Of a DNA stretch of 64,000 nucleotides, positions 1 through 7,720 are shown one piece after another. The stretch covers positions 186,001-250,000 of the forward strand of contig CAYSQJ010000004.1 of the NCBI GenBank assembly GCA_964433345.1. The letters run 5' to 3'. The translations under genes were made by a program, and so were the position numbers. Source of the DNA: Ga0077527 sp964433345. Its GTDB lineage: Bacteria > Pseudomonadota > Gammaproteobacteria > Burkholderiales > SG8-41. Below the pieces are notes generated by a model that worked only from the letters and a program-made list of their open reading frames with translations, had not been told where the DNA came from and searched no databases. Positions within the stretch are counted from its first letter, which is position 1. The number at the start of each line of letters is the position of its first letter.

Positions 1-1871
1 CCGGCCTGCCAGATCAGGTCGCCGACGCGCTGGAAGCCGAACATCGAATAGAAAATGTAGAAGGGCAGCATCGGCGTGCCGTGCACGCTGTAGCTGGTCG
101 CTGCCGCGATCCATGACGACATCGCGCCGGCCTCGTTGATGCCCTCTTCGAGGATCTGACCGTCCTGCGCTTCCTTGTAATAGAGCAGCTCGTCGCGGTC
201 CTCGGGCTCGTAGAGCTGGCCAAAGGGCGAATAGATCGCGACCTGGCGGAACAGCGACTGCATGCCGAAGGTGCGCGCCTCGTCGGCAACGATGGGCACG
301 ATGTGCTTGCCGATCGCCGGATCCTTCAGCATCTGTGCCAGCATCTTGACGAAGCTCATGGTCGTCGACTCTTCGCGCGCGCCGGAACCTTCGGTGATGC
401 GCGCGTAGGCTCCGATGGCCGGCGGCCCCAACCTCGGCGCGGTGGTGATGCGTGCCGGCAGGTAGCCGCCGAGAGCGGTGCGTCGCGCATGCAGGTAGCG
501 CATCTCCGGGCTGTCGTCAGCGGGTTTCCAGAATTTCAGCGCCTTGACGTCGGCATCGGGTATCGGCAGCGCGAAGCGGTCGCGGAAGGCGAGCAGGGCG
601 TCGTCCTCCATCTTCTTCTGCTGGTGCGCGCCCATCCTGCCCTGGCCCCAGTGGCCCATGCCGTAACCTTTCTTGGTCTGGGCGAGGATCACCGTCGGCC
701 GGCCGCGGTGGTTCATTGCGGCGTGGTAGGCGGCGTAAATCTTCACCGGATCGTGGCCGCCGCGGCGCAGGCGGTCGATGTCCTCGTCCGACAGGTGCGA
801 AACCAGTGCCTGCAGTTCGGGATCCTTGTTGAAGAAATGCTCGCGGTTGAAGCGGCCGTCGGTGGCGGCGTACTTCTGGAATTCACCATCGACCGTTTCG
901 TGCAGGCGTTTGAGGATCACGTTGTCGGCATCGCGCGCGAACAGGGGATCCCACTCCGAGCCCCACAGCAGCTTGGTCACATGCCAGCCGGCGCCGGAGA
1001 ACAGACCTTCGAGTTCCTGGATCAGCGAGCCGTTGCCGCGCACCGGGCCGTCGAGCCGCTGCAGGTTGCAGTTGACGACGAAAATCAGGTTGTCGAGGCC
1101 TTCGCGCGAGGCCAGCGACAGGCCGGCCAGCGATTCCGGCTCGTCCATTTCGCCGTCGCCGACGAAAGCCCAGACCTTGCGCCCCGCGGTTTTCTGGATG
1201 CCGCGATGTTCGAGATAACGCATGAAGCGTGCTTGGTAGATCGCGTTGACCGGCCCGAGGCCCATCGAGGCGTTGGGAAACTGCCAGAAATCCGGCATCA
1301 GCCAGGGGTGGCAGTACGAAGAAAGTCCGCTGCCGGGGCCGCCGGTCTCGCGGCGGTAGTTGTCCAGTTGTGTCTCGGTGAGCCGGCCCTCCAGCCAGGC
1401 ACGGGCATAGATGCCGGGGGCGGCGTGAGGCTGGAAAAACACCGCATCGCCGTTCTGGCCGGCGCGGAAAAAATGGTTGAAGCCGACTTCGAACAGGTCG
1501 GCAATCGAGGCGTAGGTCGCGATGTGGCCGCCGAGTTCGGCGGCGCCGCGGTTGGCGCGCACCACCATCGCCAGCGCGTTCCAGCGCACCAGCGCAGAGA
1601 TGCGCGCCTCGATGTCGAGGTTGCCCGGAAACTGCGGCTGTTCGGCGAGCGCGATCGAATTGCAGTACGGGGTGTTCAGCACCGGCGGCATCGGCACCCG
1701 TCGCGCGCGCGCCTCGTCGAGCAGCTTGCGCAACAGGTAGGTCGCGCGTTCGCGGCCGCCGGATTCGATCAGCGAGTTGAAGGCGTCCAGCCACTCGCGG
1801 GTTTCGACGGGATCGGGGTCGGCGGGCATCACGCGCCAGAAGGCGGCGGCCAGTTCGGACAAATCGGTCAT
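1..1871 (-). CDS. aceE: Pyruvate dehydrogenase E1 component, homodimeric AceE type (3' end beyond window)
   Basis: The start is the ATG at 1869-1871 and the gene runs off the left edge, so only about 623 of roughly 890 family residues are visible. I translated the frame by hand. It has the ThDP-binding motif of transketolase-fold enzymes, GDGEMDEPESL near residue 238, closing with VVNCN near residue 267. The C-terminal visible part (SFVKMLAQMLKDP, HIVPIVADEARTFGMQ) is typical of AceE. The enzyme decarboxylates a 2-oxoacid, normally pyruvate, and passes the acyl group to the E2 lipoyl domain. A divergent Lrp-type regulator with shared operator-like repeats suggests amino-acid or 2-oxoacid control. 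A 2-oxobutyrate dehydrogenase E1 of MdeB type is an alternative that sequence alone cannot exclude. Confidence 0.93.
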   Translation of the reverse strand, partial: MTDLSELAAAFWRVMPADPDPVETREWLDAFNSLIESGGRERATYLLRKLLDEARARRVPMPPVLNTPYCNSIALAEQPQFPGNLDIEARISALVRWNALAMVVRANRGAAELGGHIATYASIADLFEVGFNHFFRAGQNGDAVFFQPHAAPGIYARAWLEGRLTETQLDNYRRETGGPGSGLSSYCHPWLMPDFWQFPNASMGLGPVNAIYQARFMRYLEHRGIQKTAGRKVWAFVGDGEMDEPESLAGLSLASREGLDNLIFVVNCNLQRLDGPVRGNGSLIQELEGLFSGAGWHVTKLLWGSEWDPLFARDADNVILKRLHETVDGEFQKYAATDGRFNREHFFNKDPELQALVSHLSDEDIDRLRRGGHDPVKIYAAYHAAMNHRGRPTVILAQTKKGYGMGHWGQGRMGAHQQKKMEDDALLAFRDRFALPIPDADVKALKFWKPADDSPEMRYLHARRTALGGYLPARITTAPRLGPPAIGAYARITEGSGAREESTTMSFVKMLAQMLKDPAIGKHIVPIVADEARTFGMQSLFRQVAIYSPFGQLYEPEDRDELLYYKEAQDGQILEEGINEAGAMSSWIAAATSYSVHGTPMLPFYIFYSMFGFQRVGDLIWQA

Positions 1872-1946
1872 CGGGGTTTTCCTCCGCGCGCGGGCTCGCG
1901 CGCCACACCCAGGATGCTAAGCGCAGGAGCGCGGCATGGGGTTTCG

Positions 1947-2012
1947 TATATGCTTGTTTTTAAACATTAATTAAGCATATAATGCTGAAAATTAACATTT
2001 ATGAGGCATATA
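1947..2012. promoter_or_regulatory. Three TATATGC/GCATATA operator-like repeats between aceE and lrp
   Basis: GCATATAATGC occurs twice, at 1975-1985 and 2006-2016, in a direct repeat of 16 bp (15 identical) spaced 31 bp, about three helical turns. An inverted half copy, TATATGC, lies at 1947-1953. The tract is strikingly AT-rich against its surroundings. Lrp/AsnC proteins commonly bind several phased AT-rich sites near their own promoter. Control of both divergent genes by the adjacent Lrp is inference. Confidence 0.55.
1954..1983 (+). promoter_or_regulatory. Candidate sigma70 promoter of the lrp gene
   Basis: The -35-like TTGTTT at 1954-1959 and a perfect TATAAT at 1978-1983 are separated by 18 bp. 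Transcription would begin near 1990, leaving a leader of about 23 nt to the ATG at 2013. The -10 lies inside the first GCATATAATGC repeat, so a bound regulator would block it, as expected for autorepression. Confidence 0.5.
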
Positions 2013-2543
2013 ATGCCGAAAGTACAGTCCAGCTCGATTGATCTGGATGCAATAGACTGGAAAATCCTCGCCCGGCTGCAGGACGACGCGCGGCTGAGCA
2101 ACGTCGAACTCGCGCGCGCGGTGAATCTGTCTCCGTCGCCCTGTCTGGCGCGGGTGCGGCGGCTGGAGGAGGGCGGGCTGATCGGCAGCTATGTGACGCT
2201 TCTTGATCCGCTCAGGCTGGGGCTGACGGTGTCGGTGTTCATCCAGGTGCGGCTGGAGCGACAGGTGGAGAAGGCGCTGGAGACCTTCGAGGCGGCGATC
2301 GCTGAGCGGCCGGAGGTCATGGAGTGTTACCTGATGACCGGCGATTCGGATTACATGCTGCGGGTGATGGTGGCTGACGTGCAGGCGCTGGAGCGCTTCA
2401 TCGTCGATTTCCTGGCAAAGATACCCGGGGTGGGCAACCTGAAATCGAGCTTTGCGCTGAAACAGGTGAAATACAAGACGGCCTTGCCGCTGCCCGGCCT
2501 GGGTCCGGCGCAGAAAATCCCGCGCCGCAGGTCCGCGCGCTGA
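2013..2543 (+). CDS. Lrp/AsnC family transcriptional regulator
   Basis: This 176-residue protein has an N-terminal winged helix-turn-helix (DAIDWKILARLQDDARLSNV, then LSPSPCLARVRRLEEGG) and a C-terminal RAM ligand-binding and assembly domain (about residues 70-150, including EVMECYLMTGDSDYMLRV). The ending VKYKTALPL is usual for leucine-responsive-type members. I chose the ATG at 2013 because TGAGG at 2002-2006 gives a Shine-Dalgarno 6 nt upstream; an in-frame ATG at 2001 has none. It is divergent from aceE and shares with it the repeated AT-rich sites at 1947-2012, so it probably controls itself and the 2-oxoacid dehydrogenase. The effector is unknown. Confidence 0.9.
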   Translation: MPKVQSSSIDLDAIDWKILARLQDDARLSNVELARAVNLSPSPCLARVRRLEEGGLIGSYVTLLDPLRLGLTVSVFIQVRLERQVEKALETFEAAIAERPEVMECYLMTGDSDYMLRVMVADVQALERFIVDFLAKIPGVGNLKSSFALKQVKYKTALPLPGLGPAQKIPRRRSAR

Positions 2544-2556
2544 GGCGCGCGGCGCT

Positions 2557-2829
2557 TCAGCGTTTGCGGAAGAAGTTGCCGGGACGGGCTGCCGGAGGAC
2601 CGGCGCGTTCATCCTTGTGGCGGAAACTGATTCGGCCCTTGTTCAGGTCGTAGGGTGAAATCTCGATGGTCACCTTGTCGCCGGCGAGGATGCGGATGCG
2701 GTGCTTGCGCATTTTTCCCGAGGCGTAGGCGGTAAGCGTGTGGCCGTTGACGAGCGTCACCCTGAACATCGTGTTGGGCAGCACCTCTTCGATGACGCCC
2801 TCGTATTCGACCATTTCTTCCTTGGACAT
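2557..2829 (-). CDS. infA: Translation initiation factor IF-1
   Basis: The 90-residue product begins MSKEEMVEYEG and carries the IF-1 S1/OB-fold hallmarks LPNTMFRV, GKMRKHRIRILAGDKV and SPYDLNKGRISFR. IF-1 binds the ribosomal A site with IF-2 and IF-3 during initiation. I chose the start at 2829 because GGGAG lies about 8 nt upstream; longer forms add a non-family N-terminus. The basic tail after FRHKD (ending RPGNFFRKR) is longer than in the 72-residue enterobacterial protein, as in the second IF-1 of many betaproteobacteria. It lies downstream of the cold-shock gene with a terminator between them, so the pair may be partly co-expressed at low temperature. Confidence 0.95.
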   Translation of the reverse strand: MSKEEMVEYEGVIEEVLPNTMFRVTLVNGHTLTAYASGKMRKHRIRILAGDKVTIEISPYDLNKGRISFRHKDERAGPPAARPGNFFRKR

Positions 2830-2851
2830 TCTGGTTCTCCCTGTCATGTGT

Positions 2852-2889
2852 TCCAAAAGAAAAAGCCGCGTGCGGTTGCGCACGCGGCT
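2852..2889 (-). terminator. Rho-independent terminator after the cold-shock gene
   Basis: A perfect 11-bp stem, AGCCGCGTGCG at 2864-2874 and CGCACGCGGCT at 2879-2889, has a GTTG loop. On the minus strand it is followed by TTTTCTTTT. It sits between csp and infA, so infA needs readthrough or its own promoter. Confidence 0.85.
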
Positions 2890-2922
2890 CGCGCTGCGGG
2901 CGGCATGCCGCCCGCGCCGTGA

Positions 2923-3135
2923 TCAGGCGGCTTGCAGGTTCACGGCCGACGAGCGGCCGTCCGAGCCGCGCTCGAGATCGAACGAAACCTGCTGGTTCTC
3001 GGTCAGCGTGCCCATGCCGGCGCGTTCAACGGCGGAAATGTGCACGAACACGTCTTTCGACTGGTCCTGCGGCTGGATGAAACCGAAACCCTTGGTGGGG
3101 TTGAAAAATTTGACTGTGCCGGTAATGGTGGCCAT
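2923..3135 (-). CDS. cspA: Cold-shock domain protein (CspA family)
   Basis: The 70-residue product MATITGTVKFFNPTKGFGFI has both nucleic-acid-binding motifs, KGFGFI (RNP1) and DVFVHIS (RNP2), within a single OB-fold. It acts as an RNA chaperone. AGGAG lies a few nt before the ATG. A well-formed candidate promoter at 3275-3303 would give a leader of about 130 nt, typical of thermoregulated csp genes. The gene is followed by a strong terminator. A longer 784-codon open frame that contains it is a chance extension through neighbouring genes. Confidence 0.95.
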   Translation of the reverse strand: MATITGTVKFFNPTKGFGFIQPQDQSKDVFVHISAVERAGMGTLTENQQVSFDLERGSDGRSSAVNLQAA

Positions 3136-3274
3136 GGTGATCTCCTGATAGTGACTGATCCGCGCCCCGAATGGACGGGCATCAGAGAAACAACGGATGG
3201 AGAAGGCCGAACAGAAGTACCGACAACCGAAACAGCAGGCACGAAGGGCAGACAAAATCCAAACGCCGGCGCGA

Positions 3275-3303
3275 AGTATGGGCGCATGTCCCTGAATTTG
3301 CAA
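3275..3303 (-). promoter_or_regulatory. Candidate cspA promoter with long leader
   Basis: On the minus strand TTGCAA (3303-3298) and CATACT (3280-3275) are separated by exactly 17 bp. Transcription would start near 3268, leaving about 130 nt before the cspA ATG. It lies in the region upstream of the divergent GST gene. Confidence 0.45.
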
Positions 3304-3357
3304 GGACCGTCGCCTTGCGGCAGCATTGCCAGCCTGCCCACCTTCAGGAGAAATGCC

Positions 3358-3966
3358 TTGAAACTGTATTACTCTCCCGGCGCTTGTTCGCTGGCGCCGC
3401 ATATTGTTCTGTTGGAGGCCGGATACGCTTTTGATGCCGAGAAGGTCGACATACCGAACAAGAAAACCGCGTCCGGCGCTGACTATTGGCAGATCAACCC
3501 CAAGGGTTACGTACCCGCGCTGCAACTGGACGACGGTGAAGTGCTGACCGAAGTAAGCACCATTCTGCAATACCTCGCCGACCAGAAACCGGCTGCGGGT
3601 CTGGCGCCGGCCGTCGGGACCATGGCGCGTTACCGGCTGCTGGAAGCGCTCAACTTCGTTGCCACCGAAGTGCACAAGTCGGTGGGCGCGCTGTTCAACC
3701 CGCAGATGACGCCGGAGATGAAGGAGGTGCAGAAGGCCTACATCACACGCCGCTTCAATGCGCTGGACAGGATGATGGCGGGCAAGCCCTATCTCACGGG
3801 AGATAGCTTCAGTGTCGCCGACGCCTACCTGTTCAACGTCCTGCGCTGGTGCGGTTACCATAAGATCGACCTCGCGCCTTGGCCCAACATAAGCGCGTTT
3901 GTCGATCGTATCGCTGCGCGACCGCAGGTGCAGGCGGCACTGCGTGCCGAGGGTTTGCTCAAATAA
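3358..3966 (+). CDS. gstA: Beta-class glutathione S-transferase
   Basis: The 202-residue product starts MKLYYSPGACSLAPHIVLLE, the signature of bacterial beta-class GSTs, with the active-site Cys at position 10. The thioredoxin-like N domain includes PKGYVPAL and the helical C domain includes SVADAYLFNVLRW. These enzymes conjugate or reduce electrophiles and peroxides with glutathione. The start is a TTG at 3358-3360: AGGAG at 3346-3350 is 7 nt upstream and the family N-terminus begins exactly there, whereas no in-frame ATG fits. Its neighbours are a divergent csp gene and a co-directional sulfatase 27 nt downstream. Confidence 0.92.
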   Translation: MKLYYSPGACSLAPHIVLLEAGYAFDAEKVDIPNKKTASGADYWQINPKGYVPALQLDDGEVLTEVSTILQYLADQKPAAGLAPAVGTMARYRLLEALNFVATEVHKSVGALFNPQMTPEMKEVQKAYITRRFNALDRMMAGKPYLTGDSFSVADAYLFNVLRWCGYHKIDLAPWPNISAFVDRIAARPQVQAALRAEGLLK

Positions 3967-3993
3967 CAAACAGGATTCCGGAGGAGTGCTGCA

Positions 3994-5361
3994 ATGACTG
4001 GTAGAAACGGGAAGCATCATCCCAACATCATTCTGATTCTCGCTGACAACCTCGGCTGGGGCGAGCTGGGCTGCTACGGCGGCGGCGCCCTGCGCGGGGC
4101 GCCAACACCGCGCATCGATGCGCTGGCTGCGGCCGGACTGCAGCTGCTCAACTTCAATGTTGAAAGCGATTGCGTGCCGACGCGCTCGGCGCTGATGACC
4201 GGGCGCCATCCGATCCGCACCGGCGCCCAGCAGTCGGTGCCGGCGGGACTGCCGCAGGGCATCATTCCCTGGGAGATCACGCTGGCGCAGCTGCTGAAGG
4301 ACCGCGGGTATGCCACGGCGATCCACGGCAAGTGGCACCTGGGCGATCGTCCGGGTCGTTTCCCGACCGATCGCGGCTTCGACGAGTGGTACGGCATTCC
4401 GCGCACCACCAATGAAAGCATGTTCACCAGTGCACCGGGTTATGACCCGAAAGTCACGCCCCTGCCGTACGTGCTCGAAGCGAAGGCGGGCGAGATTCCG
4501 CGCGAGGTGGCGATCTACGACCTCGAGATGCGTCGTCGCATCGACAGCGACCTGGTGGCGAAATCGCGGGAGTTCATCACCCGGCAGCACAAGGCGGGCA
4601 AACCGTTCTTCGCCTACGTGCCGCTGACCCAGATGCATTACCCGACGATCCCGCATCACGATTTTGCGGGCAGGACCGGTGCCGGTGATTTTGCCGACAC
4701 CATGGTGGAGATGGATCACCGCGTCGGCGAACTGGTCGACATCGTCGCGCAGCTGGGCATTGACAAGGACACGCTGTTCATTTTTGCCAGTGACAATGGC
4801 CCGGAATTCCGCCGGCCCTGGCGCGGTTCGGCGGGCATGTGGCAGGGCACCTATCACACGGCGATGGAAGGCGGGCTGCGCGCGCCCTGCATACTGCACT
4901 GGCCCGGCCGGATTGCCGCGGGCGGCGTGTCCAACGAAATCGTGCACGTCACCGACTTCTACGCCACGCTGGCGCGGATTGCCGGCGCGACGGTGCCGGC
5001 CGACCGTCCGGTCGACGGGCTCGACCAGCTTGATTTCCTGACCGGCAAAAGCGCCAAGTCCCCGCGCGAGGGTTTCCTGTTCTACATCAAGTCCGAACTG
5101 CGCGCGGCGAAATGGCGTGACTGGAAAATGCACCTGGTCTGGGAGGCGGAACCCAATGCCGGCATCAACCACCTCGAGTCGCCGCTGCTGTTCAATCTGA
5201 TCCAGGATCCGAAGGAGGAAACCGACGTCAACACCACGGCCGGCTGGGTTCGCACGCCGATCCGCCGCATGATGCACGACTTCCAGGAGGGCTTGAAACG
5301 CAACCCGCCGGTTCCGCCGGGTGCACCGGATGGCTTCGTGCCGCCGCCCTACAAACCCTGA
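3994..5361 (+). CDS. Type I sulfatase (alkaline-phosphatase superfamily)
   Basis: The 455-residue protein has the sulfatase N-terminal metal motif LILADNLGWGELGCYG and the C-x-P-x-R modification motif as CVPTRSALMTGRHP, with Cys60 the residue normally oxidised to formylglycine. GKWHLGD, THIGRFPTDRGFDEW-like sequence and FASDNGPE supply other metal and substrate residues. These hydrolyse sulfate esters. I see no signal peptide, so it is probably cytoplasmic. The fourth motif residue is Thr instead of the common Ser or Ala. AGGAG precedes the ATG. It probably follows the GST in one transcript. No separate sulfatase-maturase gene is in the window. Confidence 0.88.
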   Translation: MTGRNGKHHPNIILILADNLGWGELGCYGGGALRGAPTPRIDALAAAGLQLLNFNVESDCVPTRSALMTGRHPIRTGAQQSVPAGLPQGIIPWEITLAQLLKDRGYATAIHGKWHLGDRPGRFPTDRGFDEWYGIPRTTNESMFTSAPGYDPKVTPLPYVLEAKAGEIPREVAIYDLEMRRRIDSDLVAKSREFITRQHKAGKPFFAYVPLTQMHYPTIPHHDFAGRTGAGDFADTMVEMDHRVGELVDIVAQLGIDKDTLFIFASDNGPEFRRPWRGSAGMWQGTYHTAMEGGLRAPCILHWPGRIAAGGVSNEIVHVTDFYATLARIAGATVPADRPVDGLDQLDFLTGKSAKSPREGFLFYIKSELRAAKWRDWKMHLVWEAEPNAGINHLESPLLFNLIQDPKEETDVNTTAGWVRTPIRRMMHDFQEGLKRNPPVPPGAPDGFVPPPYKP

Positions 5362-5506
5362 GTCGGCGTCCTGGACAATTGACGGTTCTGTTTGCGTCTC
5401 CGGCAGGCAAGCTCGGCAAGAACTTGCCAGGACAGCAGGCTTTGTCTAGGCTCAGCGCACTTCGATTTTCTGATCGATTTGCAGCCCAATTCCACCGGAG
5501 ACGACC

Positions 5507-6385
5507 ATGAACGACATGCTGCGTGAAGACCTGCTCGCCCTGGCAAGCAACCGCACTACCGTATCCCGCCGTGAATTCGTCGCCGGCTCGCTCGCCGTCG
5601 GCTTTGCGCTGGCGGTGCAGCCCGTCTGCGCGCAGACCGTAATCAAAACAGGTGTTCAGGGGCTACATGCAGGCGAGGTTCGTATCGCGACCGGTAACGG
5701 GAGCATTCCAGCGTACATTGCGATGCCGGACAAAGGCCGTGAATTTCCGATGATTCTTGTTGTGCAGGAGATTTTTGGTGTGCATGAGCACATCAAGGAT
5801 GTCTGTCGTCGCTTTGCCAAGTTGGGTTATATGGCCGCTGCACCCGAAATGTTTTACCGGCAGGGTGACCCTTCGGCGTTGAACGACAACAAGGAAATCT
5901 TTGCCAAGGTCGTTAACTTTGTGCCCGACGCCCAAGTGATGTCGGATCTTGATGCGACGGTGGCTTATGCGCGCAGAATGGGGATGGCGCACAGAAGCAG
6001 ACTTGGCATCACCGGTTTTTGCTGGGGCGGCCGTATCACCTGGCTCTACACCGCTCACAACAAGAACGTGAAGGCCGGCGTGGCCTGGTACGGCCGCCTG
6101 GTCGGCCAGTCGACCGAGATGACGCCGAAGCACCCGTTCGATGTCGTCGACCAGATCAATGCGCCGGTGCTGGGCCTTTACGGCGGCGCCGACGCCGGGA
6201 TCCCGAACGACACCGTCGAAAAAATGAACGCGGCGCTGAAGGAGAAGGGCAAGCCGTCGATGATCCATCTCTATCCGGACACCCCGCATGCTTTCCACGC
6301 CGATTACCGGCCGAGCTACCGCAAGGAGCAGGCGGCGGATGGCTGGGAACGCGCGATCGATTGGTTCAGAAAAAACGGTATTTGA
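5507..6385 (+). CDS. Exported dienelactone hydrolase family protein (Tat signal)
   Basis: The 292-residue protein begins with a twin-arginine signal (SRREFVAG at residues 20-27, hydrophobic stretch, then VCAQT). The alpha/beta-hydrolase domain has the DLH nucleophile motif GFCWGG (Cys172), an Asp in YGGADAGIP and the His in TPHAFHADY, completing the Cys-Asp-His triad. It would hydrolyse a lactone or ester in the periplasm. Codon usage is uneven: about 5640-6010 is visibly AT-richer than the rest, while from GFCWGG on it returns to the local high-GC style, which suggests a mosaic gene. It precedes a low-GC small gene. Confidence 0.87.
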   Translation: MNDMLREDLLALASNRTTVSRREFVAGSLAVGFALAVQPVCAQTVIKTGVQGLHAGEVRIATGNGSIPAYIAMPDKGREFPMILVVQEIFGVHEHIKDVCRRFAKLGYMAAAPEMFYRQGDPSALNDNKEIFAKVVNFVPDAQVMSDLDATVAYARRMGMAHRSRLGITGFCWGGRITWLYTAHNKNVKAGVAWYGRLVGQSTEMTPKHPFDVVDQINAPVLGLYGGADAGIPNDTVEKMNAALKEKGKPSMIHLYPDTPHAFHADYRPSYRKEQAADGWERAIDWFRKNGI

Positions 6386-6412
6386 TGCCGAAATTGATGA
6401 GTGGAGATGATA

Positions 6413-6820
6413 ATGAACAAATGGATGCTTTTGTGTTTTTTGTTGGGTTTTTCTTCTCTATCCTATGCTCAAAGTGATTCAAATAACCAGTCATTGCCGA
6501 CGGAGTTGAGTTTCTTCCTTTTCCCCGAAAATATGCAAGGACGCCGTGGTCATCAGCTTGACGTTGAGCGAATAGACTTGGTCGGTGGTCTCGTAAGCGC
6601 GAAGTTAACCATGCATGGACTTGGGCAGGATCGTTGCACTCTGAGGGGGCAAAGTGCTGAGGGGACCTACGTGGACGGAAAGCTCAGTTTGTCTGTAAAG
6701 CTCGCAGATGGAGACAATGTGACGTGCCCTATGATGATTGAGGTTGTAAGAGCATCGGATGGGGTGTTTCAAGGTGGTTACTCAAACTCAAAATTTCGTG
6801 GCGAGTTAAAGTCAAAATAA
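6413..6820 (+). CDS. Small secreted protein of unknown function, low GC
   Basis: The 135-residue product MNKWMLLCFLLGFSSLSYAQ has a clear Sec signal peptide with probable cleavage after SYA. The mature part is hydrophilic and beta-rich with two cysteines (DRCTLRG and NVTCPMM) that could form a disulfide; I do not recognise the family. I chose the ATG at 6413 because GGAG at 6403-6406 is 6 nt upstream; the ATG at 6401 would place that site inside the gene. The gene and the 120 nt after it are distinctly AT-rich, unlike their neighbours, which suggests acquisition by transfer. Confidence 0.7.
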   Translation: MNKWMLLCFLLGFSSLSYAQSDSNNQSLPTELSFFLFPENMQGRRGHQLDVERIDLVGGLVSAKLTMHGLGQDRCTLRGQSAEGTYVDGKLSLSVKLADGDNVTCPMMIEVVRASDGVFQGGYSNSKFRGELKSK

Positions 6821-6945
6821 TGAGTGTGAATTAGTAAGTTAAACCTATCTTTGATGGAGGCGTATAACGTTTTCTCTAAAAAGTTGTTGCGTGCAGATTT
6901 GATATCAATTCGGATGTTCTGATCAAAACAGCCAGCAATATGTGT
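6821..6945. other. AT-rich intergenic stretch
   Basis: This is low-GC sequence between the secreted protein and the convergent TSUP gene. It holds no ORF, no convincing terminator hairpin and no complete insertion-sequence end. Confidence 0.5.
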
Positions 6946-7695
6946 TTATGCAATAGCGCGCAGGATTAGCGAAATTCCGCTGAACACCAGCAGTCCGCCC
7001 ATCACCCGGATCACCGTATCGCGGGAGAGGTTGAGATGCAGGTGGTGACCGGTCCACACTCCCAATGCCATTACCGGCAGCAATGCCAGAGCGGCAAGCA
7101 GCGTCGCCGGCGAGTAGAGACCGGCGACGATGAACAGCAGGATGCGCGCGACCGTGGTGAACATGAAAATCATCGGCATCGTCGCGCGGATCTGATCCGG
7201 ACCGCCGCCGCGTCCGGAGAGGAAGAACACGTAGATCGGGCCACCGATGCCGAATACCGCCGAAGTCGCGCCGCCGAAGCTGCCGATGGGGGCCGCGGCC
7301 CAGCGCGGCAGCGGGAATCCCTTGCCGCGCTTGACGACATAGGACACGCCGAAAAAAAGCACAAACAGCCCTAGGCCGCCCAACAGCAGTTCCGGGCTGA
7401 CCTGCACCAGCAGGTAGACGCCGGCGATGACCCCCAGCGCCATGAAAGGCAGCAGCAGCAGGAGTTCGGCGCGCATTACTTCGGCGCGCAGGCGCAGACC
7501 CATGTTGAGGGCGCCGATGCAGTCCAGGATCACGAAGAACGGCACCACGAATTTGAGCGGGAGGATATGCGCCAGCAGCGGCACCGCGATCAGCGTCGAG
7601 CCGAAGCCGGAGATGCCGAACACGACATAGGCCACGAACACGATCAGCGGCGCGAGGATCAGGATATGGGGCTGCAAAAGTTCGGAGACCAGCAT
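6946..7695 (-). CDS. TSUP (TauE/SafE) family membrane permease
   Basis: This 249-residue protein is almost entirely hydrophobic, with about eight transmembrane segments. It shows the internal two-fold repeat of the TSUP family: GISGFGSTLIAVPLL near residue 27 and SFGGATSAVFGIGGPIYVFF near residue 140. Members export or import sulfur-containing or organic anions such as sulfite, taurine-derived sulfoacetate or sulfate. The substrate here cannot be read from sequence. It stands alone on the minus strand between genes of unrelated function. Confidence 0.88.
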   Translation of the reverse strand: MLVSELLQPHILILAPLIVFVAYVVFGISGFGSTLIAVPLLAHILPLKFVVPFFVILDCIGALNMGLRLRAEVMRAELLLLLPFMALGVIAGVYLLVQVSPELLLGGLGLFVLFFGVSYVVKRGKGFPLPRWAAAPIGSFGGATSAVFGIGGPIYVFFLSGRGGGPDQIRATMPMIFMFTTVARILLFIVAGLYSPATLLAALALLPVMALGVWTGHHLHLNLSRDTVIRVMGGLLVFSGISLILRAIA

Positions 7696-7720
7696 CTGAG
7701 GGAGTATAAGACCAAGCGCG

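Noticed and set aside
2923..5277. 784-codon open frame on the minus strand running from cspA back through the GST and sulfatase genes
   Set aside because: Only its last 70 codons (cspA) match a family; the rest is antisense to two clear genes, a normal effect of high GC.
6821..6930. Integron attC-like sequence (GTTAAAC and GCGTATAAC) after the low-GC secreted gene
   Set aside because: The inverse core site does not match RYYYAAC, the order is wrong and no imperfect palindrome joins the two.
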